Assembly: GCA_022702545.1 (NCBI GenBank)
Contig: JAHRBC010000006.1
Location: forward strand, 3,623,501 to 3,687,500
From: Phycomyces nitens
Lineage: Eukaryota; Mucoromycota; Mucoromycetes; Mucorales; Phycomycetaceae
Direction: 5' to 3'
Length of the DNA stretch: 64,000 bases
Each line of letters starts with the position of its first letter. Positions within the stretch are counted from its first letter, which is position 1. Below, in pieces: positions 22,600 to 34,176 of this stretch. The position numbers and the translations under genes were made by a program. Below the pieces are notes generated by a model. The model made no database searches. It worked only from the letters and a program-made list of their open reading frames with translations, and was not told the origin of the DNA.

Positions 22600-25500
22600 C
22601 TAAGCATAAAGCTTTCTAGGCAAGGGAATGACAAGAACTTTGGCTGCGCCACGACCAGAAGCTTGATTGCCGATTGCAATTGGTGAAAGGATACGATGAA
22701 CAGGCAAAATGTTATCGTAGTTATACTTTTGGAAAGTCGGCTTATACAGCTCAATACCCTGGTTGATTCTTGGTTGATGGTAAGGGATTTCATACCACTC
22801 AACAAAAGCAAAAACATGCTGGGGATTAAGGCGTGCAAGAAAGTTGGCAGGAGTAGGGGTTGGCGAAAAATTGTGGACGAAAAGATATTTAATACGACCA
22901 GCGTATATCTCCCCAGAATCACCATTTTTCTCAATATACATTGCCTGGATATATGAACCTCTTGCGTTTGCCCCCTCACTGCCTTTATAGACTTGTCCAA
23001 GAAGATTTATCGAGGTAAACTTCTGGATCCTGTCATTGACAAAGTGTGCATTTCTAATCATGTTTTTTGCACTGCAAAGATCGTCATCGGCATACTCCAT
23101 CTTGTAGTACTTCAGCAGGCAGTCATACTCAATTTTCCTCATTGTTGTTGGTGTTTTCAGGACCAATGGCAAGGCAGATGGCGGAAGGGGCTCATTGCCA
23201 AACGTTTGCTTTGTTGGATTCATTGCTGATTCCAAAAAGGCAGGGAGAGAGAAGATTGACAGCCTATTTTGCTGAGGCACAAACACAGTGGCGGGAGACA
23301 GTCTGTTAAACAGATCAAGATGACTTGGGCTGGTGATGGTGGCAAGATGAGCTTGGTAAAAGTCGCCTTTGGAACCACTTTGAACGAACTTATTCATGTA
23401 TGTCTTTTCAAAACCAGCTTTACGATTGGTGTTGAAGCCTTTGACAAGTCCATTGTATCGTTCAAAGCTGAACAGCCAATATCCATAAATGGGCCCGAAA
23501 TCGTTAATTGTCTCTTTTAAATGGAGGTGAAGGTGCATGTTTGGAGACAGGACGTCATGCTCGTACAATTCTTCACAACCACCGCAGAATCTCTCCAGAC
23601 TACCATGAGCAAGCTCAATCTCTTCTTCAGTTATTGTTGGTTTTGTCAATAACCGGCAGGCATCAACAAACTCGATCCAGTTGGTGAACAGATCATCTTC
23701 TAGCCGTCCCTTCAATACAACAGGCGAGTAAATTAAGCACCATGATTTCCATTCATCTGCCTTCATGAATGGAAATCCCTTTGCAATTTTGGTGGTGAGG
23801 CTGGCGTATTCTGAAGGCAATGTAATAGTGTTCGCCTCAACCTGCATCTCACAAAGATCATTGTCATCGAGATGACCACACAGGATCCACTTTTCCATCA
23901 TGCGCTTGGCCGTTCCAAGGAAAAGATTGTGCATTGGGTCCACAATTGTTGCCCTGACTGGTTCAAAATAGGCAAGTCTGTGAAGCTCGGACCACCGCAC
24001 TCCATTCTCAACTTCCAGCTGCTTTCTCTCCACCAAAGTTCTTGCATTTTTCCACATGGTGGCATGCCGGCGGTTCTCCTCTTTTGTACGGCCAACCCAC
24101 TCTGAAGAGTTGAACCCAGAATAGTCAACGATCGAAGTCCCTTCAAAACGGAAAAAGTGACGATTGCACTTATGACATGCATTTCTGCTGTTGTGGGAAG
24201 TGAAGCCACAGGTCTTTCTTGCAGCAGGTATGTCGCATGCAACCATCAGGAGAGCAGCACGAACCAAAGCACCAGAACGACTGTATGTATCAATACTGAT
24301 ACCAGTGTACAGCTCCTCGAGCTCATTAACAAGGGGGCGCAGGTAGTTGTTGATTTCGGCTGTGCTTGCTTCTTTGGGACCTGGCATGAGCCCAATGAGA
24401 ATCACGTTTTCCATCTTATTGCGCTCGTCTCTTGGCAAATTGTTGATGGTAAGATATATCGCACCGCAAGAATAAGTTACCCCATCGAAAGGCTGGAACC
24501 AATCGATGTTAAGAGTCAACAACAACGATCTCTCTCTGGCAACAAACTGCATGCCATCCTCATCCACAAACTCCTTCCACATCTTTCCATCGTAAACATC
24601 AAACATGGTGCCAGGAACCTTTGGACCACGATTCCACATGTTGATGGCAGTTTCGAAATTGGGTCGCTTGAAAAGCTTTGCCAAGGCTGTTTTCAACGAG
24701 TTGTAGACAAAAGTGCGCTTTGCAGTCAATCCATTACTAATTCCAGACTTAAACAGACTGTTTCCACATTCGTTCTGGCGGCCAAGTTTCTTTCCAGTAC
24801 AACAAGTAGGTACTTCACTATTGCTTTTATACAGAGTGTGACAATCACTGCATGCAACAAATGTTGACACACCACTTGTCATAGCACTGTATCCAGTCAT
24901 CTTCTTTAAACCGGGAATACTCGTTGGGAGTCTGAAGCTTTCCCCATAGTGCTCAAGGATTGCATTAATGAAAGAGATCAATATCACGGCACCCTCATCA
25001 ACAACAAAGGAAGAAATGAACATGACAAGGAAGATGGCTATCAATCTATGCCATGGATCTTCAGGAAGATTGGCTGAACTCTCTGTGAGTATTAATGATA
25101 ATTAAATATTAATATCTTTCTTTATTCAAAAGTACTATCAACATTTTTGTTTATTGCTGACCTTCACTCTGCTCGGCCTCTTCTTCCTCAGCATCTTCAT
25201 CAGACGATTCATGCTCAGATGAATATTCTTCAATGAGCTCATCTGTTCCAAAAAGAAAATCTTCGGCCAAAAGAGGTAAGAACCCATCGGGATATTCCAT
25301 GGATGATGGTACATCATTAGAGTAACTGTCATCTATTAAAACCGAGCATAAGTAAAGTGTAAATTGAGTATAAAAAATAAAATACTATGTACATTCAATG
25401 TCCTCTTCAAATTGAATTGCTTCCATGTCCACATCAACACTGCTTTGTTGGACAGGCAAGACTATTTAAAATATTATTAATATTATAGCCCACACTATAT

Positions 25501-25666
25501 AATTACCATTTTATTTACGATTGATATTTCTATCCAATTCTCTGTCTTTGTCACTCTGAGCATGACGCTTGGCAGTTCTTTTGGCAGTGATCATGTAGCC
25601 AGCAGGATTGCAAATGCATTTCGAGCATCGGCATTCAACTTCATTAGCATTTGGAATGGCAAACAT
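22600..25666 (-). CDS. CACTA-2 TNP2-like transposase, four exons
   Basis: Exons on the minus strand are 25666-25519, 25462-25393, 25332-25162 and 25082-22600. The first intron is phase 1, as in the sister genes. Exon 1 has CRCSKC...KRHA and exon 3 is strongly acidic (SSEHESSDEDAEEEE). Exon 4 has the catalytic core: LTLNIDWFQPFDGVTYSCG, LPRDERNK, LIGLMPGPKEA, CGFTSHNSRNACHKCNRHF, VDPMHNLFLGTAKRMMEKW and YWLFSFERYNGLVK. The frame is uninterrupted to PRKLYA. The donor after exon 3 (GTCAGC) is the weakest border. It would act in the nucleus on CACTG ends, giving 3-bp duplications. Confidence 0.9.
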
Positions 25667-25901
25667 TTTTTTGGGTTTATATCAAAAGAGAATATATAAT
25701 AGCAGTAGTTTATTGTCAGTTCCTTTATAGTTTTATTATTACTTTCAGGTACTCCGTAATCTATCTAACCAATAAGACATGCTTATATCTGTCAATGATA
25801 CTAACCAAAGGATTTTCCCTGAGTTGCAATTTTTCATATACTGTTATTGATAATAACACCCCACAATTAATCATTGATTTAACACTGTTTTTGCAGTGTG
25901 G

Positions 25902-26425
25902 GTTCTTAGAGGGATTGAGAGAACAGCAGACAGAAAGACATTTTTGGTGACAGTCCCCCAGAGAGATGCTGAAACTCTCCTTCAAATCATAAAGAAGTAT
26001 GTCAGACCAGAAAGTATTATTTATACTGATTGCTGGGCTGCATATGGAAGACTGGAATCAGTGATTAACAGTAATTATACTCATAAAACTGTTAATCACA
26101 GTGTTGAGTATGTGACAAGTGATGGTGTACACACCAACACAATTGAAGATAAACTATCATGATATAATATTAATATATATTTAATAATTATTTTATAGGT
26201 CTCTGGAATGGGATAAAAATGAACTGTTCTCCCAGATTGAGAACAAAGAAGATGATGCCTTGGTTACTCATGGAATTCATTTGGAGAAGAAAATATGAGA
26301 GTAAACTTTGGGAAGGTTTACTTAAAACCTTAAGAGAAGTTTCTTTTGGAAATATAAATTCAGCTGCCATATTTACAGATTTTGAATTTGTTTATGATAA
26401 TAATGAAGAATATGCTGAAGATTAA
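25902..26425 (+). pseudogene. Merlin/ISXO2-like transposase, C-terminal half
   Basis: The sequence continues from 19776 as VLRGIERTADRKTFL, then IIYTDCWAAYGRLE (second catalytic Asp) and HTNTIE. An intron of about 57 nt follows and then GLWNGIKMN, completing the DDE triad with the Glu of TIEG. The 5' splice site reads G|ATAAAC at about 26147, not GTAAAC, so this intron may no longer splice. The frame ends with an acidic tail and stop at 26425. The terminal inverted repeat of the element was not found; AT-rich sequence runs to the LTR at 26492. Confidence 0.83.
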
Positions 26426-26491
26426 AATAAAATATTTTTTAAAATATAAAAAATTATATATAAATTATTAAAAAAGACTTTACCATGAATT

Positions 26492-26876
26492 TGTCAGAGT
26501 TGACATCGGTGACCGAAATCGGCTCTTAATAGGTAACCAGTAATGGTTGACCTTGTTGGGTAAACACTCAGACCTTGCCGATTGGTCTTCTTGCATATGT
26601 TTTGGAAAATGTCTCAAATGTCCCAAATGTCTTAGATTGCGAATATCTTGTCAGTATATCCTACTGGACAATCATCATCTAAGACATATTAACGTAGCTA
26701 TACATTTAGCCTTAAATCTGATTATATTTTGTATAAATAGTAAAAGGATTTGTCTCAATAAAAAGTATCTATATTCTATCTAAAAACTATTCTCTAAACT
26801 TGACGATCCCCAGTGGTATTGATTCTGCGACTTAGTTACAAGTGCCAGAAAAGAAATACCAGATCGATACTTGACA
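26492..26876 (+). mobile_element. Solo LTR, family Z (385 bp)
   Basis: It begins TGTCAGAGTTGACATCGG and ends GATCGATACTTGACA, flanked by the 4-bp TSD AATT (26488-26491 and 26877-26880). TATAAA and AATAAA motifs in the second half set the orientation. A second copy in reverse is at 56165-56549. Confidence 0.92.
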
Positions 26877-27281
26877 AATTGAACATGGGCCATTTGTTTG
26901 ATAAGTAAAAAAATTATAACTGGACTATAGTTATACTTTAATAATTTTTATTTTTTTACATATATAACCAGCACAAAACATGGTTTGTTAATTTAACTTT
27001 TTATTATAATCTATAGATAGTTTTTCTGACAAAGTATTATATGCTTGTTATATATTGATATTGATCACAAAAAACTTTCAGAACGAATGATATAATTTTT
27101 ATCAAAATAGGAGTAATATTCATAGAGAGAATATCAAAATAAAAATAAATTATATTATTAGATATAAAATTAAAAACTAGTCACATTTGCATTAAAAACT
27201 TTATCTTGAATTTGAATATTCATTGATATAACTAACAAATCGGTACTTAAAGCTGGGTCCGAAAACCCCGGCAACCTTCAT
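26877..27281. other. AT-rich spacer without recognisable gene
   Basis: About 400 bp of AT-rich sequence lies between the family Z solo LTR and the Gypsy-W gag remnant. No open frame, structured RNA or repeat that I can recognise is present. Confidence 0.7.
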
Positions 27282-27943
27282 TCAACCTCCAACTGAATAT
27301 CCTGGAACAGGTTCACATAGGTCTCTACCGAGGTGGTTTGCAACAGGCTTGCAAGTCGGTCTCTTGCAGACAGTTGGGTGTGGGACGGACGGAACTGGGC
27401 GGATATGCGTGATTTGAATGCCTCCCATTCCTTTGGGCACTAGTCTTGCATCTCGAGACGTTGCCACCATGTGCTGGCTTGTCTCCTCAGGAGGTTTACA
27501 GTGTAGCTGCACTTGTCTTCGGAAGACATCCCATAATAGGAAGCATAGCGTTCCATGGAGTACAACCAGCCATCTAGGATGGAGGCCGAGCATTCACCAA
27601 AATAGCAATCGGGTTGCTTCAACGTTGGCTTGGGCGTTGCCTTCTGCGTCTGCATTGCTTGCTTAAATGCTTCGGCCATCATCTTCACCATTTCGCTGTT
27701 TCCGTCGGAAGTGGACATTCTTTTTAATAGGTTACTTGCGATTTCTTCTGCTTGCTTGGACCTGAATTCTTCTCTCTTGGGAGTTGTCTTGAGTCTGAAT
27801 TCCTGGGGAATACTCTTTACTGTACGGATTGCTTGGTATGTCTTGATATGTTCTGCGGGTAATCTTGCTTGTACGTGCTCTTCAACTTCAAAGTTTCTTA
27901 GGTCTTTCTCAGTGAACTCTTGTTGTTCAGCAGCAGTGCTCAT
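27282..27943 (-). pseudogene. Gypsy-W Gag remnant
   Basis: The ATG at 27943 follows the W LTR and primer site. The protein (STAAEQQEFTEKDLRNFEVE ...) carries the Gag motif CYFGECSASILDGWLYSMERYA and ASTWWQRLEMQD, clearly related to the Gypsy-V Gag ([22 protein letters not shown]). A TAG stop at 27440-27442 interrupts it; the same frame continues with WEAFKSRISAQFRP and ends in another stop near 27290. Downstream pol is absent, so only LTR, leader and a broken gag survive. Confidence 0.85.
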
Positions 27944-27964
27944 TAATTCAGGGGAAGGATCTTG

Positions 27965-27976
27965 CTTCAGCTACCA
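27965..27976 (-). promoter_or_regulatory. Primer-binding site of Gypsy-W, tRNA-Met type
   Basis: On the minus strand, two bases after the LTR, TGGTAGCTGAAG is complementary to 12 nt of the 3' end (with added CCA) of the tRNA-Met at 34129-34200. Confidence 0.85.
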
Positions 27977-27978
27977 AT

Positions 27979-28306
27979 TGTCGTTTTGGATCTGGGTTGT
28001 TCTTCCAATGCTATAACACAGCCAATATTGGTCAAACCCACTGGGAATTGTAAACGAGGATAAAAGAATAAAAAGAGGATAGGAAGATAGATACTTTTTA
28101 TTCAATGAAATATTGTCCTCTTTTATATCTTTTCTAAACCTACTCAGCTATCATAAATGTCTGTTTTGGTTTCTAATCTACTTTTGTTATCACTAATGTC
28201 TTCTAGGTCTTCAGAGAGCAAAAGGGAATCAATTCGGTTGTCATTCTCAAAAGATAACTCTGTGTAATTGTCATCCTGATTGGCTGACATTAATTCAGGC
28301 ACAACA
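27979..28306 (-). repeat. LTR family W (328 bp), 5' LTR of Gypsy-W
   Basis: On the plus strand it runs from TGTCGTTTTGGATC to TTCAGGCACAACA. It is the unoccupied counterpart of 56124-62782: the sites hit there by LTR Z (ACAC, about 28014) and by CACTA-B (ACA, 28287-28289) are empty here. Orientation follows from the adjoining gag. Confidence 0.92.
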
Positions 28307-28610
28307 GATTTGTTGTTCCTGATCTGGGATGGTCTTCCTTTTACTATAACAAAGCCAAAAGATCAATCCCACTGGGGAAACAGGAGTATATGTAAAATCA
28401 AAGAGAGGATAAAAGATGCTTTTTATTATTATGACTTTGGTTATCTTATATAGTTCTCTAACTAATACTGCACATTATCCGCAGTAGTTATTATATGATA
28501 TTTTCATAAAAGAAGAGACATTGTACTGCAGTTAATGCTCAGGAAGATGTTACTGCGCATAAAGAAGTACTGCGGTTAATCATCTTCAGATTTTACAGAT
28601 TCATCAAAAT

Positions 28611-28957
28611 TGTCAGAGTTGACATAGCGAATAATAACCCAGATAATCAGGTACCCAATCGGTAATGCTTTTAACATATGTCCTCAATGTTATACCGATT
28701 GGTTCCCCTTTTTGTAAAACCAAGACATATTCTCATCGCCTCTCATAAAGAGATAACCAATGTGTCTTGAGTAAAGAGTAATTAGTTTAGATAGTTTCAC
28801 TCATAAAATCTGTATAAATACTACAACGATTTGTAACAATAAAAAGGATTCAATTCTCTATATTCCTATTTATCCTAAACGTCCTAGTTGGTGGTGATCT
28901 ATTGCAAAACTTATCTAAGTCAAGCATTAGCAAGATACACCCAGTCGAGACTTGACA
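28611..28957 (+). repeat. Gypsy-V 5' LTR (347 bp)
   Basis: TGTCAGAGTTGACATAGCG to GAGACTTGACA. TATAAA is at 28813-28818 and AATAAA at 28838-28843, marking the likely start and end of R. No difference from 33661-34007 was found by eye. Confidence 0.96.
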
Positions 28958-28959
28958 AT

Positions 28960-28970
28960 TGGTAGCTGAA
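28960..28970 (+). promoter_or_regulatory. Gypsy-V primer-binding site, overlapping gag start
   Basis: TGGTAGCTGAA follows the LTR by two bases and is complementary to the CCA-tailed 3' end of the tRNA-Met at 34129-34200. Its last A is the first base of the gag ATG (28970-28972). Confidence 0.85.
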
Positions 28971-31900
28971 TGAACAATTCCTCCGACCATACTGTTATCC
29001 CGTTTGATTTACTCAAGAAATTCGAAATCGAAGAGAAAGTCCTTGCACTTCTCCCTGCCCATCTGAAAGAAGGTTTTTCTGCCTCCCGCTGTGTTCCTGT
29101 TGTCCCTGCCGAACAACGCCTGGAATTGACCCCGTCCCAAGAATCAGCCTTTGATATACACGCCCGCGCTACTGCTACTCGTTGGATTAGGCGCGCCGAT
29201 CCCAATTTGATTTCCCTTGAAACATCCCCGCAACACGCACCCACTCCCATGCTTCCCCCTGGTACACCCGAGAACCCCATCGGTTCCACTGATATGGCTG
29301 CTATGATCGAAGCCATGACTCTGGCTTTCCAAAAAGCCATGACCACCAAGGCCCCTGTCCGCCGTGCCAAGGAGCCTGAGGTTTACACCGGTGAGCGTTC
29401 TGCCACCGCCATCGATGGCTGGCTTCGTTCCATTGAACGCTATGCTGCCATTACGTCTCTCCCCGATGCCCAATGGACCACATATGCTGTTACCTTGCTT
29501 CGTGGTCGTGCTGACACTTGGTGGCGTCGCATCGAAGACTCTGACTACACCACCGAGTCTTGGGCCACGTTTAAAGAACGTCTCAACCGTGAATTCCGCC
29601 CTGTCCAGTCTGCACGCCAAGCCCGTGCCCGTATGGCCGCCCTGCGCCAGACCTCGTCTGTGGAGGTTTTTGTCGATGCCTTCTATGACATCAAGTTGGA
29701 GATCCCCGGAATGACTGATGATGAAGCTGTCGACCGTTTTACCAACGGTCTTCGCAATGATGTTCGTTCCCACGTGGTCACCAAGGACCCTTTTGACCTT
29801 GAAGATGCTGTCCGTGCTGCCTTAGCCTTTGACAGTGCCCGCCGCCCCGCCCAATCTGCTCCTCGCATGGTCGTTCCCGACTACTCGCGCAACGATGGTC
29901 CCACACCAATGGACCTCGATGCTATGGAGGGAGGGGGTTTGGTAGATCAAACTACCAACCCCGCTCGTCGCAACGCAATGGTCAAAGCTCCTCACAGGGT
30001 TCCAGCCAAGGAGACCGCAAGTGTTTTTGGTGTGGCAAGTCAGGCCATATCCGCCGTAACTGCCGAGAGCGCATATCTGCCTTCCGCCGTCTAGACGAGG
30101 ACCGCATGCGTAGCATGAACCGCAACAGTCCCGAGCAGTTGCAATACCATGACGAACATCAAGAATCTAGGGATGTAATTAATAACAAAGTAGATGTAAA
30201 CTATAAAGAACATGTTAATAAAGATCTTCCTTCCCAGTATACTATTGTCCCCGAGGTGGTAACCAAGAGCAATGTTGAGAATAGTGAAATTGATAGCCAA
30301 GACTTGGTACACCTAGACCAGTTAAATGCTTCAATTAGCACAGACCTCCCCCTGTACAAAGCCGTTAGCCATGAAAGAACCCTACAAGTCCTGATTGACA
30401 GTGGCGCAAGCGCCAATTATGTGACACCAGAGACAGCTGAACTGGCCGAAACGGTAATCCCAGTCCAAGGCCGTGAAGTAGAAACCGCCAATGGACATCG
30501 CACCCGCATTAGCCGTAAGGTCATCATGTCAATCTCCCTTAACGGTTATCAAGATACCGTAGAGGCCTTTGTTTTTCCCATGAAGTTTGACATGATCCTT
30601 GGCCGTACTTGGTTACAGCAAGCTAAGCCTGTTCCAGATTGGAACACCGACAGTTGGACACTGAGACAAGCGGATAAGACTTTTTCCTTGATGCCGCACA
30701 CCACACAGACCACTCCCTCGTGCTTGAATTATCTGATATCGCACAAGCAAGCAAGCAAGTTGACAGGAAAAGATGGTACTGATAGCTTCTTGCTATACAT
30801 GAAAGAAGACGTGGAGAAGGTGTTTGCCGAAGCTGGTTGGGAAAACCTGGTGCAAGAGTTCCCCGATGTGTTTAAAGACGAGTTGCCTGGCCTGCCTCCC
30901 GATCGTAACGTAAGACATGTCATTGACACGGAAGGCGCCAGACCAATCAACAGGCCGCCATTTAAGATGAGTCCTCTGGAGCTGGACGAGCTGAAGCGTC
31001 AGCTGAAAGAGTTACTCGACCTGAAGTTGATCCGACCAAGTGCTTCTCCCTGGGGTGCCCCAGTACTGTTTGTAAAGAAGAAGGACGGTGCAATGCGCAT
31101 GTGCATCGACTACCGCGCGCTCAACAAGTTGACAGTCCGCAACAACCACCCTCTTCCCCGAATCGACGAATGCCTGGAGCGCCTACGTGGTTCCGCCCAC
31201 TTCACAAGTCTTGACCTCAAGAGCGGGTACCACCAAGTGCGCATCCAACCATCTGATGTTCCGAAACGGCATTCAATACCCGTTATGGTCAGTACGAGTT
31301 TCTGGTTCTCCCTTTTGGCTTGACCAATGCACCGCCCACGTTCCAAAGTCTGATGAACCGAGTACTCGGTGATTGCCTGGATGACTTTGCTTTGGTCTAC
31401 TTGGATGACATCCTCATCTTCAGTAAGACAGAGTCTGATCACAAGCAACACGTCCGCCATGTCCTGAAGCTACTCCAAGAAGCGAAACTAGTCGCCAACC
31501 TCAAGAAATGCGAGTTCAATAAGAAGGAATTGATCTTTGTGGGTTTCCAGATCTCCGCCCAGGGAATCCTTCCTGCCCCCACAAGGTCAAAGCAGTGAAA
31601 GACTGGCCTGTGCCCACCAATGTGCAAGAAGTCCGCCAGTTCTGTGGTTTGGCCCAACACTACCGCCGATTCATCCCAGGTTATGCGAGCATGGCGTCAC
31701 CGCTGACCGACCTTACCAAGGGCACTGGCGCCAAGCGAAGATCAATTGTCTGGACGAAAGAATGCCAGGACAGCTTTGAGCTGATTAAGGAGAAGCTGAT
31801 TTCCCCACCAGTCCTGCAGGCGCCCGACGTGCACAGGCCGTACAAGATCGAAACAGATGCATCCGACTTTGGTGTAGGCGCCGTTTTACTGCAAGAAGGT

Positions 31901-33715
31901 GATGATGGTTCATGGCACCCATTGGCATTCGAATCCAAGAAGTTCTCCAGAGCAGAGCGATCCTATCCGGCTCAGGAGCGCGAACTTCTTGGCATTATAC
32001 ATGCACTTCGGACCTGGAGATGTCTGATTGATGGCCGCCCGTATACTGTATTCTCGGATCACTTGCCATTGAAGTATTTCCGTGCACAGATCACACCGAC
32101 ACCACGCCTCGTTCGTTGGATTGCCGAGCTTGAGCTGTACGCCCCAGATATACAATACAAGCCCGGTAAAGAAAACGACGTGCCCGATGCTTTGTCCCGC
32201 TGTGGTGGTCCAGAAAGTAACTGTGATCCTGAGTCCCTGGAACCCGAGTACTTATACGCCACGCCGCTTACCCATGCCTCAGATTGGCCGTCATTTTATG
32301 CCTTTAGACCCGAGCTAGTCCCTCAAGAAGCTCGTGGTATCGTTGAGAAGAACCGCGCCCAATTTGTTGTCCGCAGTGGCAAGGTGTTCCGTAAGGTGAA
32401 GATCAATGAGACGGAGTCGAAAGATGTGCCTTTCCTCCCTTTTGCCCGCCGAGCCGATACAATCCAGAATTACCACAATGGATTTGGCCACTCAGGATTC
32501 ACAACAATGGTCGATCTCTTCAAGTCCCGTCACTGGTGGCCAACCATGCGTACAGATATCAAGGAATGGCTGAGCACTTGTCCAGAATGCCAGCTGAACG
32601 CAAGAAAAGATGGTAATCACCATGATGAGATGCATCCCCTGAAGGTCCCTGGTGCATTCCAGCGTTGGCACCTCGATTTTGTTGGCCGACTCCCCACCAC
32701 GCAAAAAGGCAATCGTTGGTTGCTAGTCGCAGTAGACTACACAACGAATTGGCCAATTGCACGCGCTGTACCGGTGGCATCCGCTGAAGCTGTGGCCGAC
32801 TTCATCCATGAAGAGATTGTGATGCGTTTTGGTTGTCCTGCCGAAATTTTGACCGACCGTGGTGCAAATTTCACCAGTAAGCTTGTTGCCTCTTACCTCG
32901 CCCGCCTAAAAGTGACCCACCGCCTGACCTCTGCTTTTCATCCAAGAACCAATGGAAAATGCGAGCGTCTAAATGGTACCATTAAGCAAATGATCCGCAA
33001 GTACACTAATGGTGCCATCCATCGCTGGGACATGTTCATACCCGCTGCTATTTGGGCCTGCCGCATCCGCACTCATGCCACCACTGGGTTTAGCCCCTTT
33101 TTCCTGACTTATGGCCGTAATCCTGTCCTGCCTGGTGACACCATGGAACCTTATATTGACAAAGCCGTTTCCGAAGACCCGCGTGATTTTGCCGAGGCTC
33201 GAGCTCAAGAACTGGAAAAACTTGATGATGCTCGCCTTGCTGCAGAACTCCGGTTGTCTCTCGCCAGTGACAAGGACAAGGTGCGATGGGACGCAGCCAT
33301 GAAAGCCATTTCTTTTGAGCTAGGTGACCATGTTAAGCTCACTCACGAAGGTCGTTTTGGTTTGGAACCCAAGTTCAAGGGTCCATTCATCATAGTCAAC
33401 AAGAACACGGAGTATGGTACCTACAAGTTGGAAACTCTTAGTGGTGAGCCTCTCGCGTCCTGGGTTCATGTTGACCGCCTCTATCCCGTTCGCGGTGATG
33501 TCTCTGACACACCCTGGTATGACCCCACTGCTTCTCGTGCCGCTTGGCGTGCTGCTATGCGCCTCACCAATTCTGATGTCCCCAACGATGCTGTCGATCC
33601 TGTATCCCCATCTTCCGATGATAGTGCTCGAGGACGATCACAAAGCCAGGAGGGGGGTAATGTCAGAGTTGACATAGCGAATAATAACCCAGATAATCAG
33701 GTACCCAATCGGTAA
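28970..33715 (+). CDS. gag-pol: Gypsy-V Gag-Pol, three single-base frameshifts
   Basis: ATG at 28970. Gag (about 330 residues) has [22 protein letters not shown] and [17 protein letters not shown] knuckle ([14 protein letters not shown]) at about 30022-30063 is in another frame because one G is missing from the run at 29933-29937. Protease [11 protein letters not shown] and RT ([25 protein letters not shown]) follow. One A is missing near 31262 before TAFNTRYG, and YLDD is at 31398-31409. One C is missing near 31579. RNase H ([14 protein letters not shown]), integrase finger (H...H...CPECQ), integrase core ([21 protein letters not shown]) and a C-terminal tail complete it; no chromodomain is seen. 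The stop at 33713-33715 lies inside the 3' LTR. With the three bases present this would be one long frame. Confidence 0.93.
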
Positions 33716-34007
33716 TGCTTTTAACATATGTCCTCAATGTTATACCGATTGGTTCCCCTTTTTGTAAAACCAAGACATATTCTCATCGCCTCTCATAAAG
33801 AGATAACCAATGTGTCTTGAGTAAAGAGTAATTAGTTTAGATAGTTTCACTCATAAAATCTGTATAAATACTACAACGATTTGTAACAATAAAAAGGATT
33901 CAATTCTCTATATTCCTATTTATCCTAAACGTCCTAGTTGGTGGTGATCTATTGCAAAACTTATCTAAGTCAAGCATTAGCAAGATACACCCAGTCGAGA
34001 CTTGACA
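33661..34007 (+). repeat. Gypsy-V 3' LTR (347 bp)
   Basis: It appears identical to the 5' LTR and is preceded by the purine tract at 33649-33660. Further V-type LTR pieces are at 62783-62803 (start only) and 63040-63308 (reverse, cut by CACTA-C). Confidence 0.96.
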
Positions 34008-34022
34008 AAATAATGTCCGACA

Positions 34023-34082
34023 GATTGACCTTTTGGCTTTGTTATAGTAAAAGGAAGACCATCCCAGATCAGGAACAACAAA
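34023..34082 (+). repeat. LTR Y 3' fragment
   Basis: GATTGACCTTTTGGC to CAGGAACAACA is the last 60 bp of a Y LTR in plus orientation. Gypsy-W probably landed in it: the bases after its LTR at 28306 (GATT) continue here once the later Y/V insert is removed. Confidence 0.75.
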
Positions 34083-34128
34083 TTTAAAATTGTCTTTATT
34101 AAAGACTTGAAAACCCATATCATGGTAG

Positions 34129-34136
34129 TAGCTGAA

Positions 34137-34176
<40 letters not shown>

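Larger units (their letters stand above)
19777..25898. mobile_element. CACTA-2 (two-gene, TNP2-type) inserted in Merlin-like gene
   Basis: The element is 6,122 bp. The left end is CACTGGAAAAATATATG and the right end, reversed, is CACTGCAAAAACAGTG. The TSD is TGG at 19774-19776 and 25899-25901. Removing the element and one TGG rejoins the Merlin-like frame as EGVW-VLRG. It holds the accessory gene (+) and transposase (-), convergent with about 120 bp between stops. The left 1.5 kb (19800-21290) is AT-rich with no gene I can support. All visible exons are open, so this is the best candidate for an intact autonomous copy along with CACTA-4. Confidence 0.95.
28611..34007 (+). mobile_element. Gypsy-V, full-length Ty3/gypsy retrotransposon (5,397 bp)
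   Basis: Two 347-bp LTRs that look identical, TSD AAAT (28607-28610 and 34008-34011), a tRNA-Met primer site, one gag-pol region and a purine tract AGGAGGGGGTAA just before the 3' LTR. The empty target is present at about 56105-56112. Identical LTRs imply recent insertion, yet the coding frame has three single-base losses in homopolymers. Confidence 0.96.
28311..34022 (-). mobile_element. Solo LTR family Y, split by Gypsy-V
   Basis: It runs from TGTTGTTCCTGATC at 28311 to AATGTCCGACA at 34022, with TSD GATT (28307-28310 and 34023-34026). Gypsy-V sits inside at 28611-34007. Without the insert it matches the 312-bp LTR at 55808-56119, which shows the empty site. TATA and AATAAA read on the minus strand. 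Confidence 0.9.

Noticed and set aside
24157..24867. 236-aa plus-strand ORF opposite the CACTA-2 transposase
   Set aside because: Shadow frame of a conserved coding exon; no start context or domain.
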